This document shows, piece after piece, positions 43,399 to 50,736 of a DNA stretch of 64,000 nucleotides. Numbering within the stretch: the stretch's first letter is position 1; each line of letters opens with the position of its first letter. The translations under genes and the position numbers were made by a program. The stretch covers positions 6,466,001 through 6,530,000 of the forward strand of contig NZ_CP040244.1 in the NCBI RefSeq assembly GCF_005517195.1, written 5' to 3'. Below the pieces are notes generated by a model. The model was not told the origin of the DNA, searched no databases, and saw only the letters and a program-made list of their open reading frames with translations. Source of the DNA: Streptomyces vilmorinianum. Its GTDB lineage: Bacteria > Actinomycetota > Actinomycetes > Streptomycetales > Streptomycetaceae.

Positions 43399-44286
43399 TC
43401 ACTCTCCCGTGATCGAGCCGAAGTTCGTTCCCGTCCCCAGGAACAAGCCCGCGCCCAGCAGGATCATCGTCGCCGGGACCATCAGGGTCGTGATCACCAT
43501 CGTCGCCTTGGGGACCGCCTTCGCCGCCTTCCTCCGTGCGTTCTGGGCGTCGGTCCTGCGCATGTCGTTGGCGATCTGGATCAGCGTGTCGACGATCGGC
43601 GCGCCGAGCTCCTCGCCCTGCTGCAGCGCCGTCACGAACTGGGCGACCTGTTCGGAGTCGTTGCGCCGCCGCAGTTCGTCGAAGGCCTGTCGGCGGCTCA
43701 CGCCCATGTCCATCTGGCGCAGCGTGATCCTGAGCTCGTCCGACCAGGGGCCCTCGTACTTGTCCGCCACCCGGTCCAGTGCCTGCCGGAAGCCGAGCCC
43801 GGCCGACACCACCACCGCCAGCACGTCGAGGAAGTCGGGCAGCGTGCGCTCGATCTGGTCCTTGCGGATGCGGATCGCCGACCAGATGCCCACCTCGGTC
43901 CAGAAGGCACCGAAGGCGAGAAGCAGCAGCGCGACGAAGAAGTCGCCGTTGGAGAGCATGACCAGGCCGCCCAGGCCGCCGAGGAATCCGTAGACCGCGC
44001 GCCGGGCTCCGTACCGGTCGATGGTCAGGCCCCCCGGGTTCCCCGCCAGGTCGATCCGGCGCCGGACGGCGTTGACCCGCTTGGGCCCCATCAGGCGCAG
44101 TACGGCGGCGGAGTAGCGCATGCCGAGCCGGTCCACGACGGAGTCCACGGCTCCGGTGCGCGTGGAGCCGACCTCCAGGGCGAGCCGGAGGTCGTCGGGG
44201 AGCTTGGCGTCCGCGCGGTAGAGGCGGATGCCGTGGAAGATCCCGGCGACCGACAGGCCGGCGACGAGGGCCAACAACAGTTCCAT
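43399..44286 (-). CDS. TadC-like pilus platform protein (T2SSF domain)
   Basis: A 295-residue membrane protein with four helices and the GspF/T2SSF domain (PDFLDVLAVVVSAGLGFRQA, LRQMDMGVSRRQAFDELRRR, QFVTALQQGEELGAPIVDTL). It is the second inner-membrane platform subunit that, with TadB, couples the TadA ATPase to pilin assembly. It starts 13 bp after the tadB stop; the sensor kinase starts three bases after its own stop. Confidence 0.87.
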   Translation of the reverse strand: MELLLALVAGLSVAGIFHGIRLYRADAKLPDDLRLALEVGSTRTGAVDSVVDRLGMRYSAAVLRLMGPKRVNAVRRRIDLAGNPGGLTIDRYGARRAVYGFLGGLGGLVMLSNGDFFVALLLLAFGAFWTEVGIWSAIRIRKDQIERTLPDFLDVLAVVVSAGLGFRQALDRVADKYEGPWSDELRITLRQMDMGVSRRQAFDELRRRNDSEQVAQFVTALQQGEELGAPIVDTLIQIANDMRRTDAQNARRKAAKAVPKATMVITTLMVPATMILLGAGLFLGTGTNFGSITGE

Positions 44287-44299
44287 ACGCGTCAGCCCC

Positions 44300-45241
44300 T
44301 CAGACGTCGATCTTCGAGAAGCGGCGGATGACGACGAAGCCGACGACGTACAGCGCGAAGGCGGCGACGACGGCGAACTGGCCGAGGCCCGAGCCCGTCA
44401 TCCGGTCGAGCGCGCCCGGCTGCATGTTGTCGATCAGGAGAAGCGAGCCGATGCCGATGACCGGGACCGCGTACGCCGTCATGCTCACCTGGGAGAGCTG
44501 GGTACGGACCTCGCGACGGGTCTCCTTGCGCTCCTCCAGCGTCTCGGTGAGGTTGCGCAGCGAGGAGACGACCGTGCCGCCCGCCTTGTTGGCGAGGACG
44601 AGGGTGGTGACGAGGACGACCAGTTCGCGGGAGGGCAGGCGCTCGGCGAGTTCGCCGAGGGCGTCGTCGACGGACGTGCCGACCGCGAGCTGCTGGGCGA
44701 CCTTCTCCAGTTCGTCGCCGGCGGGCGCCTCCAGCTCGTCGGCGGCCATGCTGAGCGCCATCCGCAGCGCCAGTCCGGCCTGGGTGGCGTTGGCGAGGAT
44801 CCTCGACAGCTCCGGCAGCTGGTTGATGAACTTCTCGATGCGCTTCTGCCGCTGCCAGTTGAGGAATCCCAGGGCGACCCACACGCCGAGGAAGCCGCAG
44901 ATGGGCCCGAAGAACGGGGAGAGTACGGCCTGTCCGGTGATCCACAGCGCGGCCACCGTCGCGGCCATGGAGACGACGAACTCCCCAGGGGTCAGGTCGA
45001 GTCCGGTGGCGGAGATCCGCAGCTCCAGTCTCCGCCCGAACGCGGTACGGCGTACGCGCCGGTCGACGGCACGGAAGCGGCGTCTGCGCCGGCCGCCGCC
45101 CTCGGGCGCGCCGCTCTCGGTGAGCCGGGCGACCAGGGCGGCGCGCTGGGCGGCTCCACTGGCGTACGTATGGATGCCGAGCACCCCGAGGACGCAGCAG
45201 AGCAGCGCGACGCCGGTCACCAGCCAGGTGAGGTGGTTCAT
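44300..45241 (-). CDS. TadB-like pilus platform protein (T2SSF domain)
   Basis: A 313-residue membrane protein with an N-terminal helix (WLVTGVALLCCVLGVLGI), a basic linker (GGGRRRRRFRAVDRRVRR), paired helices, and a T2SSF domain (LPELSRILANATQAGLALRM, VDDALGELAERLPSRELVVL, LETLEERKETRREVRTQL-like helix). C-terminal membrane helices follow. Located 11 bp after the tadA stop. Confidence 0.87.
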   Translation of the reverse strand: MNHLTWLVTGVALLCCVLGVLGIHTYASGAAQRAALVARLTESGAPEGGGRRRRRFRAVDRRVRRTAFGRRLELRISATGLDLTPGEFVVSMAATVAALWITGQAVLSPFFGPICGFLGVWVALGFLNWQRQKRIEKFINQLPELSRILANATQAGLALRMALSMAADELEAPAGDELEKVAQQLAVGTSVDDALGELAERLPSRELVVLVTTLVLANKAGGTVVSSLRNLTETLEERKETRREVRTQLSQVSMTAYAVPVIGIGSLLLIDNMQPGALDRMTGSGLGQFAVVAAFALYVVGFVVIRRFSKIDV

Positions 45242-45252
45242 GGACGGTCCCC

Positions 45253-46593
45253 CTACTTCGCTTCTCGGGTGGCGAGCTGCTCGTCGGACGCGGCGACGCC
45301 GAAGGCCTGGGGGATCGGCTGGCCCGCCATGTACAGCCGGTCGGCGACCCTGCGGGGCAGCGGGAAGTACGCGTACGACCCGTACACCCGTCCGTCGGCC
45401 GCGAGCGGCTGGGCGCGGAAGGCGCAGACGGTGGCGAGGGTGAAGCGCTCGCGTCCGTTCGAGGCCAGGATGGCGATCTCGGTGATGCGGCGGGTGCCGT
45501 CGGCGTGCCGGGTGAGCTGGACGAGGACGTCGACGGCGCTGTTGATCTGGTCCCTGAGCGCCTCGAAGGGGACCTTGACCTCCGACATCGACGCCAGGGT
45601 CTGCAGGCGCATCAGCGCGTCCTCGGCCGAGTTGGCGTGGACGGTGGCGAGCGAGCCGTCGTGTCCCGTGGACATCGCCTGGAGCATGTCGAGGGTCTCG
45701 CCGCCGCGGACCTCGCCGACGATGATGCGGTCGGGGCGCATGCGCAGGGAGTTGCGGACGAGGTCGCGGATGGTGACCTGGCCGCGGCCCTCGATGTTCG
45801 GGGGGCGGCTCTCCAGACGGATGACATGGGACTGCTGGAGCTGGAGTTCGGCCGAGTCCTCGATGGTGATGACGCGCTCGCCGTCCGGGATCAGTCCGGA
45901 CAGCGCGTTGAGGAGCGTGGTCTTCCCGGTACCGGTGGCGCCGGAGACGATCACGTTGAACTTGGCCTGGACGAGGCCGGCGAGCAGGAACAGCATCTGC
46001 TCGTCGAGCGAGCCGAGCCCGATCATCTCCCGCAGGGTGTACGCGCGGGGGAAGCGGCGGATCGTCAGGGTCGCCCCGGTCAGGGAGAGCGGCGGGATGA
46101 TCACGTTGACGCGCTCGCCGGACGGCAGTCGGGCGTCGACCATCGGATTCGACTCGTCCACACGCCGGTTGACGGTGGAGACGATCCGCTCGATGGTCTG
46201 CATCAGCTGCTCGTGGGAGGCGAAGCGCAGCGGCAGCAGTTCGACCCGGCCCGCACGCTCGATGTAGATCTGGTCGGGGCCGTTGACCATGATCTCGGTG
46301 ATGGAGGCGTCTTCGAGGAGCGGTTCCAGGACGCCGAGGCCGAGCGCCTCGTCGACGACGCGGCGGATCAGCTGGGCGCGTTCGGTGGTGGAGAGGACGG
46401 GGCCCTCGCGGCTGATGATGTGGCCGAGGACGCGCTCCAGTCGGGCGCGCCGCTCGGCGGCCGCGAGCGCGGACATCTCGGTGAGGTCGATCTCCTCGAG
46501 GAGTTTGACGCGGAAGGAGGCGACGAGGTGGCCGTCCTCCCTGCCTCCCGCGCCGTTCTCCTCGGGGGCGCTGATACGGGCCCGCAGACTCAT
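45253..46593 (-). CDS. TadA/CpaF pilus assembly ATPase
   Basis: A 446-residue secretion ATPase. The N-terminal domain has ITEIMVNGPDQIYIERAGRV and a NPMVDARLPSGERVNVIIPP motif. Walker A is GATGTGKTT (218-226). The Asp box is ITIEDSAELQLQQ and Walker B RPDRIIVGEVRGGETLDMLQ. The His box is HDGSLATVHANSAEDALMR. It powers extension (and perhaps retraction) of the Flp pilus from the cytoplasmic face. ATG 46591-46593, two bases after the small TadE-like gene. Confidence 0.93.
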   Translation of the reverse strand: MSLRARISAPEENGAGGREDGHLVASFRVKLLEEIDLTEMSALAAAERRARLERVLGHIISREGPVLSTTERAQLIRRVVDEALGLGVLEPLLEDASITEIMVNGPDQIYIERAGRVELLPLRFASHEQLMQTIERIVSTVNRRVDESNPMVDARLPSGERVNVIIPPLSLTGATLTIRRFPRAYTLREMIGLGSLDEQMLFLLAGLVQAKFNVIVSGATGTGKTTLLNALSGLIPDGERVITIEDSAELQLQQSHVIRLESRPPNIEGRGQVTIRDLVRNSLRMRPDRIIVGEVRGGETLDMLQAMSTGHDGSLATVHANSAEDALMRLQTLASMSEVKVPFEALRDQINSAVDVLVQLTRHADGTRRITEIAILASNGRERFTLATVCAFRAQPLAADGRVYGSYAYFPLPRRVADRLYMAGQPIPQAFGVAASDEQLATREAK

Positions 46594-46595
46594 GC

Positions 46596-46961
46596 TTACT
46601 CGTCCTCCTCGGGCAGGGGCAGGGTGGCGGCCTTCGTCACGGACCCGAAGCCGTCCCAGAAGGGGACGACGGAGGGGATGCGGACGGTGACCGTCGCCGT
46701 GACCTCGTCGGATCCCTCCGGGGCGGAGACGTCGCTGCGTTCGGCGATCCAGCCGCTCATCGCGGCCCGGCCCGCCGCTTCCGGGCCGAGCGTCGTGTCG
46801 TCGTGCGTGGCGGCACGGGCCGCGGCGCGCGCTCCCGTGCCCGCCTGCTGGGCGGCGTACGCGGCGATGCCGAGCTGGATGCCCGCGAGGGCGACGAGCA
46901 GCAGGATGGGCAGGAAGCCGAGGTATTCGACGGCGACCTGGCCCCGGTCACGTGACCTCAT
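46596..46961 (-). CDS. TadE-like pseudopilin (121 aa)
   Basis: A short basic leader RSRDRG is followed by the TadE signature QVAVEYLGFLPILLLVALAG and an external domain with no Cys pair (GSDEVTATVTVRIPSVVPFW). Predicted cleavage is after Gly by the A24 peptidase. ATG overlaps the stop of the preceding TadE-like gene as ATGA. A minor pilin or assembly factor. Confidence 0.85.
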   Translation of the reverse strand: MRSRDRGQVAVEYLGFLPILLLVALAGIQLGIAAYAAQQAGTGARAAARAATHDDTTLGPEAAGRAAMSGWIAERSDVSAPEGSDEVTATVTVRIPSVVPFWDGFGSVTKAATLPLPEEDE

Positions 46962-47398
46962 GGCCCCTCCCTGTCTTCCCGTACGGCTCCGGCCTCACCG
47001 GTCACGGTGAAGGGGAAGCTGATCGCGCCCGGGAAGAGCACCGGCACCTTGAGCCGTACCGTCGCCCGCACCATCTCCCCGGACGGGGCACAGGCCACGG
47101 AGGCTCCCGCCGCCCACGCCCCCTCCAGGTGCCGCCTGCCGGCCTCCTGGCAGTCCCCCTCCACCGCCCCGGCCCGTACCGCCTCGTCCGCCGCGTTCCC
47201 CGCGAGCGTGAAGGTGTAGCCGACCAGGACGCACTGCCACAGCAGCACCAGCGTGAGCAGGATCAGCGGCACCATGCCAAGGAACTCGATCGCCACCTGC
47301 CCCCGGTCGTCCCGGTAGTCCCTGCACTCCCGGTACGCCCGGTACGCCTGGTACTCCCGGTACGCCTGGTGCGCCTGGTGCGCCTGGTAGGCCGGCAT
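46958..47398 (-). CDS. TadE-like pseudopilin with repeat-expanded N-terminus (146 aa)
   Basis: The TadE core is DDRGQVAIEFLGMVPLILLT (cleavage after Gly) followed by a helix and an external domain with paired cysteines (GDCQEAGRRH, ASVACAPSG). Unusually, about 30 residues of Tyr/His/Gln/Arg/Ala repeats (YQAHQAHQAYREYQAYRAYR) precede the cleavage motif, where related pilins have a short basic leader. They come from 9-bp DNA repeats. Start ATG 47396-47398, four bases past the TadZ stop. Confidence 0.8.
   Translation of the reverse strand: MPAYQAHQAHQAYREYQAYRAYRECRDYRDDRGQVAIEFLGMVPLILLTLVLLWQCVLVGYTFTLAGNAADEAVRAGAVEGDCQEAGRRHLEGAWAAGASVACAPSGEMVRATVRLKVPVLFPGAISFPFTVTGEAGAVREDREGP
47305..47393. 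repeat. 9-bp tandem repeats encoding the TadE leader
   Basis: On the plus strand, units of GGT(A/G)CGCCT and GGTACTCCC recur about eight times. They run in frame with the second TadE-like gene and give the (Y/H)(Q/R)(A/E) repeats. Confidence 0.85.
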
Positions 47399-47401
47399 GG
47401 C

Positions 47402-48688
47402 TCAGCGCCCTTTCCCGCGTCGTCGCAGGCCGACCGATCCCCGGTCGTCGCCGCGCGTGAGGGCGAGCTGCTTGCCCGGCCCCCGCGGAGCGCCACCCCG
47501 CGGTGGACGGGCCTCCGGCCCCTGCACCAGGCCCAGTTCACCGGCGAGGGACCACAGGGCCTGCTTCACGGTCGAGCGCGCGTCGAGCTCGTGCATCCGG
47601 CCCGCGTCGACGACGCCCTGCAGTTCCTTGAAGTTGGCGGGGACGACGACGCCCGCCAACCGGGTCCCGGTGATCTTCTGGATGAGGGCGGGCTGGATCT
47701 CGGAGGACCGCGTGTACCGGTTCACCAGGACGGTGCTCTCCTCCGCCTTGCGGATCTGGAGACGGTCCCACATCCGTACGATCCGCTTCGCGGCGCGGAC
47801 CGCGACCACGTCCGGGGTGGTGACGAGGAGCGCCGCGTCGGCCATCTCGACGGCCACGGCGCCCGCGCCGGTCAGATACGTGCCGCAGTCGACGACCACG
47901 ACGTCGTAACGGGAGCGCAGTGCGCCGATGATCTGGCGGGCGGAGCGGTCGGCGACGTCCTCGCCGCGTTCGCCCTCGCCGGGGGCGAGGAGGAGGGCGA
48001 TGCCCGTCTCGTGGGTGTAGACCGCGTCCTGCAGGACGCGGGGCGAGATGTCGTCGACGGCGGCGAGGTCGACGACCGAGCGGCGGAACTGTACGTCGAG
48101 GTAGGAGGCGATGTCGCCGCCCTGGAGGTCCATGTCGACGAGGGCGACGGTGCGGCCGGAGGCCCGGGAGGCGAGGGCGAGCTGCACGGCGGTGACGGTG
48201 GTGCCGACGCCGCCCTTGGCGCCGCTGACGGTGACGACGGTGCCGCCGGGCCCGGTGAGGACGTCGGCGCCCGTGCCGAGGTGGCGGCGGACGCCGGCGG
48301 ACCACTGGGCGGCGGCCTGGACGCGGCTGGCCAGTTCCTCGTAGCCGAGGGGGAGGGTGACCAGGCCGCGGGCGCCGGAGTCCATGGCGGCCGAGAAGAG
48401 CACGGGGCTCGCGTCGGCGGTGATGAGGACGACGCCGACGGCGGGGAAGCGCAGGGCGACCTCGCGGACGAGTTCGAGGGCCGGGACCGGGCCGATCCGC
48501 TCGTGGACCAGGACGACTTCGGGCAGTTCGTCGACGGACTCGGCGGCCAGGCGGGCGAGGGTGTCGACGAGCTGGGTGGAGTCGGCGACGGGTGCGGCGG
48601 GCTCGGCGTCGGGGAGCTGGCTGAGCAGCGTGACGACGGACCGGGCCGCGTCGGGGTCGGCGACGGCCGGCAGGATCCTGGTGCTCAT
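47402..48688 (-). CDS. TadZ/CpaE-like ParA-family ATPase
   Basis: A 428-residue protein: an atypical receiver-like N-terminal domain (about 1-140; EVVLVHERIGPVPALELVRE, VGVVLITADASPVLFSAAMD) and a MinD/ParA ATPase domain (about 145-390). The deviant Walker A is SGAKGGVGTT, followed by VALVDMDLQGGDIASYLDVQ, VVVDCGTYLTGAG and LVNRYTRSSEI. TadZ proteins place the pilus machine at a cell site. ATG 48686-48688. The basic C-terminal tail (GLRRRGKGR) is variable. Confidence 0.86.
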   Translation of the reverse strand: MSTRILPAVADPDAARSVVTLLSQLPDAEPAAPVADSTQLVDTLARLAAESVDELPEVVLVHERIGPVPALELVREVALRFPAVGVVLITADASPVLFSAAMDSGARGLVTLPLGYEELASRVQAAAQWSAGVRRHLGTGADVLTGPGGTVVTVSGAKGGVGTTVTAVQLALASRASGRTVALVDMDLQGGDIASYLDVQFRRSVVDLAAVDDISPRVLQDAVYTHETGIALLLAPGEGERGEDVADRSARQIIGALRSRYDVVVVDCGTYLTGAGAVAVEMADAALLVTTPDVVAVRAAKRIVRMWDRLQIRKAEESTVLVNRYTRSSEIQPALIQKITGTRLAGVVVPANFKELQGVVDAGRMHELDARSTVKQALWSLAGELGLVQGPEARPPRGGAPRGPGKQLALTRGDDRGSVGLRRRGKGR

Positions 48689-48695
48689 ACCGGCC

Positions 48696-49409
48696 TCACT
48701 TGTCCTTGTCGAGCGTGTAGGTGCGGTCGCCGGGGCTGACGGTGGGTTCGCTGCCGGGGGCGACGGGTGCGACCAGCGCGAGCCGTACGTGCTCGGCGAA
48801 GGACTCGGCGTACGCGACACGCTGGGTGTCGAGGGTGGAGAGGGCGAAGGTGATCGGTACGGCCTCGGTGGCGCGGCTGCTCCGGTCGTTCCGGTCGCTG
48901 ATGGGGGTGAGCTTGCCGACGTCGAGGACGCGGGCGTTGCTGACGATGACCTTGGACTGGGCCGGCCGGCCGTTCTTCTCGCCGGCGAAGGTGGCGTAGA
49001 TGTTGACCGTCGCGCCGGGGGTGATCTTGCCGGCGACCCCGGTGGCGGCGTCGATCATGATGGCGATCTCCTGCTGGCCCGGCTGGAGCGCCGGGCGTTT
49101 GACGATCATGTCGGTCTGCAGCAGGGATCCGGCCCGGAGCGTGGTGACGGCGATCTTTCCCTCGACCTGCGCGAGGTCGGTGACGGCGTTGGCCGAGAGC
49201 CAGCGCTCGGGCATCGAGATCTTCTGGAACTGTCCGGCGCTCAGCGGGGTGTAGGGCGCCACGTCGCTCCTGATCCGGTACGCCGTCACCTCGGGTCCGA
49301 CCTTGGAGTTCACGTCGCCGATCACCGAGAGGACACCGGCGAAGGCGCCCAGGGCACACAGGACCGACAGCAGAAGAAGAAGGACGCCACGACGCTGGCG
49401 GGAGTTCAT
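48696..49409 (-). CDS. CpaB/RcpC-like SAF-domain pilus protein
   Basis: A 237-residue membrane-anchored protein with one N-terminal helix (GVLLLLLSVLCALGAFAGVL), a SAF domain (YTPLSAGQFQKISMPERWLS, TTLRAGSLLQTDMIV) and the RcpC part (GQQEIAIMIDAATGVAGKIT, PGATVNIYATFAGEKNGRPA, SKVIVSNARVLDVG). In tad systems this binds wall or secretin-like components. ATG 49407-49409. Seven bases before the TadZ start. Confidence 0.85.
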   Translation of the reverse strand: MNSRQRRGVLLLLLSVLCALGAFAGVLSVIGDVNSKVGPEVTAYRIRSDVAPYTPLSAGQFQKISMPERWLSANAVTDLAQVEGKIAVTTLRAGSLLQTDMIVKRPALQPGQQEIAIMIDAATGVAGKITPGATVNIYATFAGEKNGRPAQSKVIVSNARVLDVGKLTPISDRNDRSSRATEAVPITFALSTLDTQRVAYAESFAEHVRLALVAPVAPGSEPTVSPGDRTYTLDKDK

Positions 49410-49496
49410 TGCCGTACAACCTCGATCGGAGACGTGTGACTCGGTGGACAGGGGACGCTTGACGAAGGAGAGGGCCGGGGTCCGGACCGCCCCGGG

Positions 49497-50381
49497 CTAC
49501 GGGACACGGGCCGCGGAGGCGTGGTTCCCGGCCGTGAGCGCCCGGGGTTCCGTCGCGGCGGCGGTCGGCAGCGGGGCGGAGCAGAAGCCGCAGCGGTCGC
49601 CGATGAACTCCATCCGGCACCAGTGGCAGGTCTCGCGCCGTACGGAGGAGACCAGTTGGTACAGGACGGCGATGTCCGGCAGGTAGGCGGCGAACTCCAC
49701 CAGCCGGCCCGTCCCCCACCAGCGCGGCGACTCGGCGGGCAGCGGCGCCTCCTGCACGGCCTGGACCTGCCAGCGCGGGGCGAGGGTGGCGGTGGGCCAC
49801 TCGGTCTGCAGCTGTCCTCGGGCCAGGACGAGCTGGGTGGCGAACTCGGGTCCGGCCGGCGGTTCGGCGCCCGGCGCGATCCTGACGAGCTGCGGGACGG
49901 GCCCGGCGAGCACGGCGAACTGGGCCCCGGGCATCCAGCCCTTGAGGTGGGACTTCAGGCTGACCGGTACGCGGTCGAGCTTGGCCACCGAGCCGAGGAC
50001 GGCCCCGGCGTAGATGTAGTGGGCGAGCAGCCGCGCGGCCGAGGCGACGACACCGGGGCTGAAGTCGCAGACGGACAACTGCCGTAGCTGCCGGGCCAGT
50101 ACGGCGGTCCCGAGGGGCGGCAGATCGGTCTTGACCAGGGCGATCCGGTCGCTCTCCAGGAGGGACCGTACGGCGTACAGGCGCCGCTCCGTCGCGGTCG
50201 GCACGGAGGACGGGCAGACCACGATCACGTAGCCGTACCGGTCGAGGAGGAGCTGCAGGTCGGCGACGGCGGAGGCCAGCGGCTGGGTCTCGGGCGCGGG
50301 CAGGACGGCGGCCGTGGGCGTCTGCTGGTCGGTCGGTGGCAGCACCAGGTCGGCACTGGTGACCGCGATCGCTGTCGGCAC
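49497..50381 (-). CDS. unknown zinc-ribbon protein leading the tad operon
   Basis: A 294-residue soluble protein without membrane segments. The N-terminal half has an ATP- or nucleotide-binding-like strand order (LQLLLDRYGYVIVVCPSSVP, RIALVKTDLPPLGTAVLARQ, FSPGVVASAARLLAHYIYAG). The C-terminus has a four-Cys zinc ribbon (CHWCRMEFIGDRCGFC). I cannot assign it to a named family. It is first in the tad transcript (87 bp before CpaB), so it may be a cytoplasmic accessory or regulator of the pilus. Confidence 0.7.
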   Translation of the reverse strand: MPTAIAVTSADLVLPPTDQQTPTAAVLPAPETQPLASAVADLQLLLDRYGYVIVVCPSSVPTATERRLYAVRSLLESDRIALVKTDLPPLGTAVLARQLRQLSVCDFSPGVVASAARLLAHYIYAGAVLGSVAKLDRVPVSLKSHLKGWMPGAQFAVLAGPVPQLVRIAPGAEPPAGPEFATQLVLARGQLQTEWPTATLAPRWQVQAVQEAPLPAESPRWWGTGRLVEFAAYLPDIAVLYQLVSSVRRETCHWCRMEFIGDRCGFCSAPLPTAAATEPRALTAGNHASAARVP

Positions 50382-50640
50382 GTCGGGCTCCCCGTCCCCA
50401 TGTCCCCATGACTCACTGCGTTCACTGCGTTACTGCACAGCGCGGTGCCTCTGCACTTTATCCACGACCCGTGGGCTGGTGAACACACAATCCGCCAAGC
50501 GCCAGGAGATTTCTGGGCCCGCTTGGGCCTTGCCGTGGGCCTTGACATAGGCCCCGCCGTGGGTCCTGCCGTGGGTCTGACGGTGGGCCCGGACCTGGGC
50601 CCCAGGGCCCACGCGTCAACTCGCCTTCCCTCCACAGGTC
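50382..50640. other. intergenic region before the chitinase with degenerate repeats
   Basis: No gene is supported. It contains a run of degenerate CCGTGGG(C/T)CTTG(A/C)-type units (about 50506-50620), and the promoter of the tad operon must lie near 50382-50440. Confidence 0.45.
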
Positions 50641-50669
50641 TTGACAACTCAATTGGTCTGGACCAGATT
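50641..50669 (+). promoter_or_regulatory. chitinase promoter with DasR-type (dre) operator
   Basis: TTGACA (50641-50646) and CAGATT (50664-50669) are 17 bp apart. Between and over them lies TGGTCTGGACCA (50654-50665) within ATTGGTCTGGACCAGAT, a close match to the DasR consensus ACTGGTCTAGACCACT. DasR, the GntR repressor released by glucosamine-6-phosphate, is known to control Streptomyces chitinases through such sites. Confidence 0.85.
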
Positions 50670-50736
50670 GCAGCCCCAGCGGTGGCCACCGTTCCCGACC
50701 CCTCCAGACCCCCGACTCCCCCACCGGAGGCAGCAA

